A stretch of DNA of 64,000 nucleotides, from NCBI RefSeq assembly GCF_004122105.1, contig NZ_SBKN01000002.1, positions 186,001 to 250,000 on the forward strand. The letters run 5' to 3'. The DNA is from Flavobacterium stagni (GTDB lineage: Bacteria; Bacteroidota; Bacteroidia; Flavobacteriales; Flavobacteriaceae). Shown here piece by piece: positions 57,986 through 64,000 of this stretch. A program made the position numbers and the translations under genes. The notes under the pieces are model-generated. The model was given only the letters and a program-made list of their open reading frames with translations, was not told where the DNA came from and ran no database searches. How positions within the stretch are numbered: position 1 is the first letter of the stretch; every line of letters starts with the position of its first letter.

Positions 57986-60970
57986 ATGAAAAAATTAGTA
58001 TTGCTTTTGTTGCTTATTTTTCCAGTGTTTATTCATGCACAAAACATTTCTGGAAAAGTAGTAGACAAAAATGGTGCTCCTCTAGTAGGAGTCAATGTGA
58101 AAGCAATCAATTCCAAGCTTTCCACCATCACCGATCAAGATGGTAGTTTCAAACTAAATCTTAAAGAAGTGGACGACTTACAGTTTTCCATGATTGGATT
58201 TGAAACGGTAATTCTTAAATCAAATGCCACATTAAACCCAGTAGTGTTAGCCGATGCAACCACGAAATTAGACGATGTGGTAATAATTGGGTACGGTACC
58301 CGTAAAAAAATTGACAATACTTCAGCAGTACTTTCATTAAAAGCAGAAGAGGTAACCCGTACCAAAGTTTTGAATGCTGTACAAGGTATTCAAGGAAAGG
58401 CTGCAGGGGTTCAAGTAATTGCTTCTGATGCACCGGGTTCACAACCTTCAGTTATTATTCGCGGTATGGGGACCGTGTTAGGAGGAAGAAATCCTTTGTA
58501 TATTGTGGATGGGATGCCAACTAATGGAATAGGAAATATCAATTCCAATGATATTGTTTCCTTTGAGGTGCTTAAAGATGCTTCTGCCTTGGCGGTTTAT
58601 GGTAACCGTGCGGCAAATGGGGTAATTATCATTACGACCAAAAAAGGGAAAGGAAAATTAAACGTTGAATTGGATTCTTTTGTAGGGTTCAGAACACCGC
58701 AAAGTGTGGTGAAAATGGCAGGAAGTAACAAGTATGCTTTCTATAGTAATATGGCTTTAGGCTCTACCACATTTTCGCAAGATCAACCCGTGAATACCGA
58801 TTGGTTTAAAGCGATTACGCGTACAGGAAATTATACCCAAAACAACATTGCCGTTTCTGGTGGGAATGAAGAAGCTAAATATTTTTTCAGTTTAGGTCGT
58901 TACAACGAACAAGCGATTTTGAATGGGATGGATTTTAGCCGAATTACTTTCCGTACGAATAACGAATTCAAAATTTCAAAACGTATTACGCTTGCCCAAA
59001 ACTTGAGTATTGCTACAAACAATAACCAACCCAAACCGTATTCGGTATTTACTACAGCCTATAAACAATCACCCATTGTACCTGTTTATTTTCCTTCAGG
59101 ACAGTATGGTGTTTCTTTTGTTGGAACCAACGGATTTGCTTCAACCACGGGAAGTTCGTTCAACAATGTAGGGAATCCGGTTGCACAATTGAATTTCTTT
59201 GACGAACAACAACGCGGAATGACATTACAAGGCGGATTAAAATTGGATATTGAATTGGCCAAAGGATTGAAATTTTCATCTGTGTACAATACTGAATACA
59301 ATACCTTCCGTAAATACAATTACTCGGATGATTTGAGTATTTGGTTAGCCGCAGATCCAACGCGAGTAGCTTCTGCTTACCCTTCAGGTAATTATACCAA
59401 TACGTTAAACCGTGAAAATTCTCGAAATTACAGTTGGAACCTTTCCAATTACTTTACTTTCAACAAAGTTTTTGCTCAAAAACACGATGTAGAATTGGTA
59501 GCGGGTATGGAAGCATCAAGTACAGGAAGCGGTTTTGTCACTACTACTACTTTGAGAAATGTTAGTCCAAATTCCAATTACTGGTCTACTGCTGGTAATG
59601 AATTATTACAAAATGTAACCAGTTATCAAGAGATCCAATACAACGAGAGACGATTGAATTCCTATTTCGGTCGTTTGCAATACAAATACAACAACCGTTA
59701 TTTGTTATCGGCTACTGTACGTCGTGACGGTTCATCCCAATTCGCTAAAGATTATCAATGGGGAACTTTTCCTTCAGTAGGTTTGGGATGGATTGCTACC
59801 AACGAAGACTTTATGAAAAACATCAAAGGATTGGATTTCTTAAAAGTTCGCGCAAGCTGGGGGAAAATAGGAAACCAAAACGTTCCATTAAATAGACAAA
59901 GTTTTGCAACGGGTAATGATTACAATTACTACATGACTCAATATTTAACAGGGATTACCATCAATTCTCAAATTGACCCTAAATTAACATGGGAGACTAC
60001 ACGTGAAACTTCGGGAGGATTTGACTTTGAAACTTTAAGTCACCATTTGAAAGGAACAGTTGATTTTTACAATAAAACAACAGAGAATGCAATTTTAGAT
60101 ATTCGTCCGCTCATTACTTCAGGTGCAAGTAATACTTCACCGGGTGCAGTGGGTGCAGTTTCTAATAAAGGGTTTGAATTGTCTTTGCGCTGGGATGGAA
60201 AAGTAAATGATAAATTGACCTATTTTGTTTCGGGGAATTTTAACCAAAATAAGAATAGGTTAGAAAGTTTGAATAGTTCAAGCATATCTTCCTTAATAGG
60301 TGGAGGATTAGGAAATGGACAGTACACTAAAGTTATTGACGGAACTTCAGTAGGTAAAGCTTTAGGTAGCTTCTTCTTATTTGATTATGCAGGTTTAGAT
60401 GCCAATGGTCAAATGTTATATTACAAAGCCGATGGTTCAAAAGTAACCCAAGATGCTTTGGTAAATGCAGATCGCAAATATTTTGGTTCTGTATTGCCAA
60501 ATGCTACTTATGGATTGTCGTTTGGTATGAACTATAAAAACTTTGACGTAACTGTGGATACTTATGGAACATTAGGTTCAAAAGTGTATAACGGTAAAAA
60601 AGCACAACGATTTTCAGGAGAAAATATAGAAGATTCAATTGCTTCTGATTTTTGGACTGCTCAAAATACAGGCGCTTCCAATCCCGCAGCGTTTAATCAA
60701 GTTCCAGTAGCTTCTACATACTACTTAGAGTCCGGTAATTTCTTCCGTGTAAACAATATTACTGTAGGGTATAAGTTGCCAGAATTTACAAAATACATTT
60801 CGTATGCTCGTGTGTATTTCAATGCCATCAACCCATTCATCATGAAAAAATTCTCTGGATTTAGCCCTGAGTTATTAGGTAATGGAAATCCAACAGACAC
60901 TATGGGAGTGGAATTGGATGCTTATCCAACCTTAAGTTCTTTTGTGTTTGGTGTTAACCTTAAATTTTAA
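57986..60970 (+). CDS. SusC/RagA-family TonB-linked outer-membrane protein
   Basis: 994 residues. A signal peptide ends near FIHAQ. Residues 20-95 form the carboxypeptidase-regulatory-like domain (NISGKVVDKNGAPLVGVNV, FSMIGFETV), followed by the plug (VVIIGYGTRKKIDNTSAVLSLKAEEV, GGRNPLYIVDGMPTNGIG, DASALAVYGNRAANGVIIITTKKG) and the TonB-dependent barrel. SusC proteins import oligosaccharides together with SusD and need TonB-ExbBD. The gene is seven bases before susD. The ligand is suggested by the GH144 gene downstream: a beta-1,2-glucan. Confidence 0.96.
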   Translation: MKKLVLLLLLIFPVFIHAQNISGKVVDKNGAPLVGVNVKAINSKLSTITDQDGSFKLNLKEVDDLQFSMIGFETVILKSNATLNPVVLADATTKLDDVVIIGYGTRKKIDNTSAVLSLKAEEVTRTKVLNAVQGIQGKAAGVQVIASDAPGSQPSVIIRGMGTVLGGRNPLYIVDGMPTNGIGNINSNDIVSFEVLKDASALAVYGNRAANGVIIITTKKGKGKLNVELDSFVGFRTPQSVVKMAGSNKYAFYSNMALGSTTFSQDQPVNTDWFKAITRTGNYTQNNIAVSGGNEEAKYFFSLGRYNEQAILNGMDFSRITFRTNNEFKISKRITLAQNLSIATNNNQPKPYSVFTTAYKQSPIVPVYFPSGQYGVSFVGTNGFASTTGSSFNNVGNPVAQLNFFDEQQRGMTLQGGLKLDIELAKGLKFSSVYNTEYNTFRKYNYSDDLSIWLAADPTRVASAYPSGNYTNTLNRENSRNYSWNLSNYFTFNKVFAQKHDVELVAGMEASSTGSGFVTTTTLRNVSPNSNYWSTAGNELLQNVTSYQEIQYNERRLNSYFGRLQYKYNNRYLLSATVRRDGSSQFAKDYQWGTFPSVGLGWIATNEDFMKNIKGLDFLKVRASWGKIGNQNVPLNRQSFATGNDYNYYMTQYLTGITINSQIDPKLTWETTRETSGGFDFETLSHHLKGTVDFYNKTTENAILDIRPLITSGASNTSPGAVGAVSNKGFELSLRWDGKVNDKLTYFVSGNFNQNKNRLESLNSSSISSLIGGGLGNGQYTKVIDGTSVGKALGSFFLFDYAGLDANGQMLYYKADGSKVTQDALVNADRKYFGSVLPNATYGLSFGMNYKNFDVTVDTYGTLGSKVYNGKKAQRFSGENIEDSIASDFWTAQNTGASNPAAFNQVPVASTYYLESGNFFRVNNITVGYKLPEFTKYISYARVYFNAINPFIMKKFSGFSPELLGNGNPTDTMGVELDAYPTLSSFVFGVNLKF

Positions 60971-60977
60971 TTAAACT

Positions 60978-62432
60978 ATGAAAAAGTTATATATCCCATT
61001 AGTTGTTTTGTCAGGTCTATTGTATGTAGGCTGTTCAAAAGACTTTTTAGATGTTGATCAAACCGAGAGTATTTCTACTTCCGATTTGGCCTTATACAAT
61101 AATGATGAAGGAGCAAAATCCTTTGTCACTTCAATTTATGCGAAATTCTTAGATTGGAACATGTCTTCTTTCTCTTGGAATGGAATGACAAGTATTGCCT
61201 CTGATGATGCCGATAAAGGGTCATCTCCAGGGGATACAGGTACTGATAAAGACTTGATGGATGCTCTAACCTACAATGCCTCAAGTTTATCGGTTGAAGA
61301 AGTGTTTTCTGCACAATATCAAGGGATCAACCGATGCAATCAGGCCTTGTATTATATTCCACAATTAAACAATGCCGATGCCGATTTACGTGCCCGATTA
61401 GTTGGTGAAGCCAAATATTTACGTGCATTCATGTACTTTAATTTGGTGCGCATGTACGGTGGCGTGCCTATCGTTGATCATGTTCCAAGTCCATCCTCTG
61501 ACGCGGATCGTGCAATGCAGTTAACACGTCGTTCCAAAGCGGAAGTATACGCATTTATAGAACAAGATTTAAATGACGCTATTGCTGTTTTACCGGCAAA
61601 AAGTGCCTATGGTTCTACCGAGAAAGCAAGAGCTTCTGTCGGTGCAGCGCATGCTTTATTAGCAAAAGTATCGTTATACCAACAAAAATGGCAACAAGCT
61701 ATCGATCATTGCGATGCGGTTACAGGTTATAGTTTAGCACCTACATACGCTTCACAATACCGTTTATCCGGTGAATTTGACACCGAATCTATTTTTGAAA
61801 TTTCAGGGGTAGGTTCTGCTCCAGGAAAAGGGATTCAAGGTTATTCCGCTTCTCAAGGTGCCCGTGGTGCTGGAGGTTGGGGCTGGGGCTTCAATACACC
61901 TTCGCAAAGTTTAGTGAATGCTTATGAGTCGGGTGACGCTCGTAAAGATGCGACCATCATTTTCGCAGGAACCACCTTGTATGACGGACGATTTGTTCCT
62001 ACAACTGTTGAAAATCCACGCTACAATTATAAAGCGTATTCTTCTAGTTTTACCGATGGATGGGAAACCGACGTGAATATTAAATACTTGCGTTATGCTG
62101 AAGTGCTTTTGATTAAAGCTGAAGCGATGAACGAATTAGGTCAAACTTCAGGCGCGATAAGTTTGGTGAATACCATTCGTAACCGTGCAGGTTTAGGTAA
62201 TACACCCGCACTTTCTCAAGGTGATGTTCGAACAGCTATTTGGAAAGAACGTCGTCTCGAATTGGCTTTTGAACACGATCGTTTCTTTGATTTAGTGCGT
62301 ACAGGTCAAGCACAAGCGGCTTTTGCACTTGACGGAAAAACGTTCGTAGTGGGTAAACATGAATTGTTCCCAATTCCTCAAAAATTTATTAACGAATCAG
62401 CCGGATTATCTTCACAAAATCCTGGTTATTAA
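60978..62432 (+). CDS. SusD/RagB-family nutrient-binding lipoprotein
   Basis: 484 residues. The lipobox ends at Cys19 (YVGC), followed by KDFLDVDQTES, the usual SusD opening. TPR-like helices (YLRAFMYFNLVRMYGGVPIVDHVP and others) and the C-terminal WKERRLELAFEHDRFFDLVRTG and LFPIPQKFINESAGLSSQNPGY are SusD hallmarks. It sits on the cell surface as a lid over the SusC barrel and delivers glycan fragments. Spacing to SusC is seven bases and to the next lipoprotein 15 bases. Confidence 0.96.
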   Translation: MKKLYIPLVVLSGLLYVGCSKDFLDVDQTESISTSDLALYNNDEGAKSFVTSIYAKFLDWNMSSFSWNGMTSIASDDADKGSSPGDTGTDKDLMDALTYNASSLSVEEVFSAQYQGINRCNQALYYIPQLNNADADLRARLVGEAKYLRAFMYFNLVRMYGGVPIVDHVPSPSSDADRAMQLTRRSKAEVYAFIEQDLNDAIAVLPAKSAYGSTEKARASVGAAHALLAKVSLYQQKWQQAIDHCDAVTGYSLAPTYASQYRLSGEFDTESIFEISGVGSAPGKGIQGYSASQGARGAGGWGWGFNTPSQSLVNAYESGDARKDATIIFAGTTLYDGRFVPTTVENPRYNYKAYSSSFTDGWETDVNIKYLRYAEVLLIKAEAMNELGQTSGAISLVNTIRNRAGLGNTPALSQGDVRTAIWKERRLELAFEHDRFFDLVRTGQAQAAFALDGKTFVVGKHELFPIPQKFINESAGLSSQNPGY

Positions 62433-62447
62433 TCCCTTTATAGTATC

Positions 62448-63353
62448 ATGAAAAATAGAAATGTACTTGCGCTTTTTTGTGCTACCCTGTTCACAACAGT
62501 AGCCTTAGTGAGCTGTAATAAAGAGAGTATTGATGAAGATAATGCTCCAATTCCGTATGCTCCCATTGGAGGATATGCCAGTTCCGATGAAATTTCACCC
62601 AGTAATTTATTGGTGAAATGTAGTTTTGAAGACAATATCACCGATTCTAAAAATGGAATTAGCGGTGGTAACGGTACCGATGTTACCTATCAAACGGGCG
62701 TAAAAGGGAAAGCCTATCAAGGATCTTCCTCTGCTTTTATCGCCTATGATAATGTGTCTAATGATGTGAAGAATTTAACGAGTATAACGGTATCGGGTTG
62801 GATTAAAACAAATCCCCATACCGGTGGTGCCCAATGTTTGTTTATGTTACCCAAAACAACAGATTTCTGGGGGAACATTTTTACATTGATCGAAGGAACA
62901 GGTCCGAACACGACCATGCTCGTGAAAAATCATATTCAAAAAGATGTTACACCTTCCATCCCATGGAGTGGGCAATGGATTGTGCACGATGGTTCCAATG
63001 TATTGAACAACATGTTTGGTGTATGGAAACACATGGTTTGGTCTTACAACGCTACAACATCTACTTACAGTATGTATATCGATGGACAAAAGTTGACATT
63101 ACCTGAGTCTATGTCGAAACGCTACACCAATGATCCCGCATCCGGTGGTGTGCCTTATGGCAACTTAGCCAGTTCAGATGTGTCAAAATTCGTTATCGGT
63201 GGCTACCAACAACATTTAGGTTCGCCTTGGAGTGCTCCTGATGGTTGGATGCTTCACTATACGGGTCTATTGGATGAATTCCGTATTTACAATACTGCTT
63301 TAGCCGACAATGATGTACGTGCTTTGTATTTGTTAGAAAAAGATAACAGGTAA
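62448..63353 (+). CDS. Surface LamG-domain lipoprotein (probable glycan-binding protein)
   Basis: 301 residues. The lipobox ends at Cys23 (LVSC), then a 50-residue flexible stretch. Residues from about 65 form a LamG/concanavalin A-like jelly roll: GVKGKAYQGSSSAFIAYDN, NLTSITVSGWIKTN, WKHMVWSYNATTSTYSMYIDGQKLTLP and the end LLDEFRIYNTALADNDVRALYLLE. It lacks obvious catalytic residues, so it probably binds the glycan at the surface as an extra SGBP. It is third in the susCD operon, with a terminator-like hairpin after it. Confidence 0.9.
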   Translation: MKNRNVLALFCATLFTTVALVSCNKESIDEDNAPIPYAPIGGYASSDEISPSNLLVKCSFEDNITDSKNGISGGNGTDVTYQTGVKGKAYQGSSSAFIAYDNVSNDVKNLTSITVSGWIKTNPHTGGAQCLFMLPKTTDFWGNIFTLIEGTGPNTTMLVKNHIQKDVTPSIPWSGQWIVHDGSNVLNNMFGVWKHMVWSYNATTSTYSMYIDGQKLTLPESMSKRYTNDPASGGVPYGNLASSDVSKFVIGGYQQHLGSPWSAPDGWMLHYTGLLDEFRIYNTALADNDVRALYLLEKDNR

Positions 63354-63367
63354 TATTTTGTTTTTTT

Positions 63368-63406
63368 AGTAACCACCTTTTATTTCAAAGGGTGGTTACT
63401 TTTTTG
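63368..63406 (+). terminator. Hairpin terminator or attenuator within the PUL
   Basis: AGTAACCACC (63368-63377) pairs with GGTGGTTACT (63391-63400), followed by TTTTTG. It lies between the LamG lipoprotein gene and the glucanase gene, so it may lower expression of the enzyme relative to susCD. Confidence 0.7.
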
Positions 63407-63409
63407 ATT

Positions 63410-64000
63410 ATGAAAAAAAATATGCTAAAAGCAATCGTATTGGCACTGATGGTTTGGGCCTGTTCTTCTTCTTCAGATAGCAGTTCGTCAGGTACGCCAT
63501 TAAACACTACTCCTGAGAATCCCGTGGTTTATACGGATACCGAACTCTTGGATAAAGTGCAACAAGATGCCCTAAAATATTTTTGGGAATATGCCGAAAC
63601 CAATTCAAAATTGGCGCGGGAACGTTACCATACCGACAATCCATCCTTTGAATCCAATATTGTCACTACAGGTGGCTCTGGATTTGGATTGATGACGATT
63701 GTTGCAGGTGTCAATCGCGGATTTATCAATCGTACTGAAGCCGTAAACCGACTGACTACTGCCCTGAATTTTCTCGAAAATGCCGATCGCTTTCATGGTG
63801 CTTGGTCGCATTGGATCGATGGAAATACAGGTCATGTCATTCCGTTTGGAACGGTCGATAATGGCGGCGATTTGGTCGAAACGTCCTTCCTATGTCAAGG
63901 ATTAATTTGTATTCGCGAATATTTTAAAAATGGGAATGCCACTGAACAAGCCCTCGCTCAAAAAGCAGATAACCTTTGGAAAGGGGTAGAATGGGATTGG
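63410..64000 (+). CDS. GH144-type glucoamylase-like lipoprotein, 3' end cut by window edge
   Basis: The ATG at 63410 opens a frame of 197 codons that runs off the window. The lipobox ends at Cys18 (VWAC), followed by a Ser-rich linker. The mature part matches the glucoamylase-like family that includes GH144 endo-beta-1,2-glucanases: DKVQQDALKYFWEYAETNSKLARERYHTDNP, VTTGGSGFGLMTIVAGVNRGF, NADRFHGAWSHWIDGNTGHVIPFG and DNGGDLVETSFLCQGL. GH144 cuts beta-1,2-glucan internally. Its place after susCD and the LamG gene suggests the locus uses this polymer. Family assignment is inference until the C-terminal half is seen. Confidence 0.88.
   Translation, partial: MKKNMLKAIVLALMVWACSSSSDSSSSGTPLNTTPENPVVYTDTELLDKVQQDALKYFWEYAETNSKLARERYHTDNPSFESNIVTTGGSGFGLMTIVAGVNRGFINRTEAVNRLTTALNFLENADRFHGAWSHWIDGNTGHVIPFGTVDNGGDLVETSFLCQGLICIREYFKNGNATEQALAQKADNLWKGVEWDW

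Overview
The window comes from a Bacteroidota chromosome, most likely a Flavobacterium-like member of the Flavobacteriaceae. Support: low G+C, a SusC/SusD pair, type IX secretion (T9SS) C-terminal sorting domains, promoters of the Bacteroidota TTG/TAnnTTTG type, a DUF4834 protein, an iron-sulfur-free Nth, and a tmRNA with the tag GENNYALAA. I see no insertion sequence, prophage, CRISPR array or tRNA, so most of it reads as ordinary chromosome with small accessory islands. Both ends cut genes: a histidine kinase at the left and a GH144-type glycoside hydrolase at the right.

Layout. 1-4.5 kb: sensor kinase, phage-collar-like secreted protein, GNAT-like protein and an outer-membrane protein. 4.6-10.1 kb: DUF4834 protein, YfhO membrane protein, GT4 glycosyltransferase and flippase, an operon for making and exporting a surface glycan. 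10.2-18.8 kb: secreted proteins and housekeeping genes (uvrA, an ECF sigma factor with a 46-aa companion, nth, bcp, and a large conserved protein of unknown role). 18.9-28.8 kb: MBL hydrolase, lipoprotein, esterase, TonB-type outer-membrane protein, and an operon joining a BatA/VWA protein to a dihydroorotase-like protein without metal ligands; then a DEAD-family helicase.

28.8-36 kb: a repeat-rich intergenic stretch, a secreted protein of 17-aa repeats, and a translationally coupled alpha-N-acetylglucosaminidase (GH89) plus heparan-alpha-glucosaminide N-acetyltransferase-like membrane protein. These two correspond to two consecutive steps of human lysosomal heparan sulfate breakdown. An Omp85-like barrel and a TPR/DUF6624 protein follow. 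36-40.5 kb: nucleoid-associated protein, a free-standing S23/four-helix-bundle gene framed by inverted arrays of 8-bp repeats, a pRiA4b ORF-3-like protein, yaaA, a T9SS cargo protein and a small coiled-coil protein.

40.6-47.8 kb: two self-regulated transport/stress units. One is tetR-tolC-hlyD-emrB efflux with two palindromic operators. The other is marR-nitroreductase-yceI with three TTGTA-N2-TACAA palindromes. A stand-alone anthranilate/aminodeoxychorismate synthase glutaminase lies between them. 47.8-54.9 kb: rhodanese, a two-component system flanked by two similarly built two-TM proteins, the tmRNA gene with a clear promoter, a serine hydrolase and a LYS1/alanine dehydrogenase-like enzyme. 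55-64 kb: a polysaccharide utilization locus with a membrane-tethered propeller/LuxR regulator, SusC, SusD, a LamG lipoprotein and the start of a GH144-like endo-beta-1,2-glucanase.

The observations most worth following are the GH89-acetyltransferase pair, the repeat-framed S23 gene, the operator arrays, and the 12-bp inverted repeat in front of susC.
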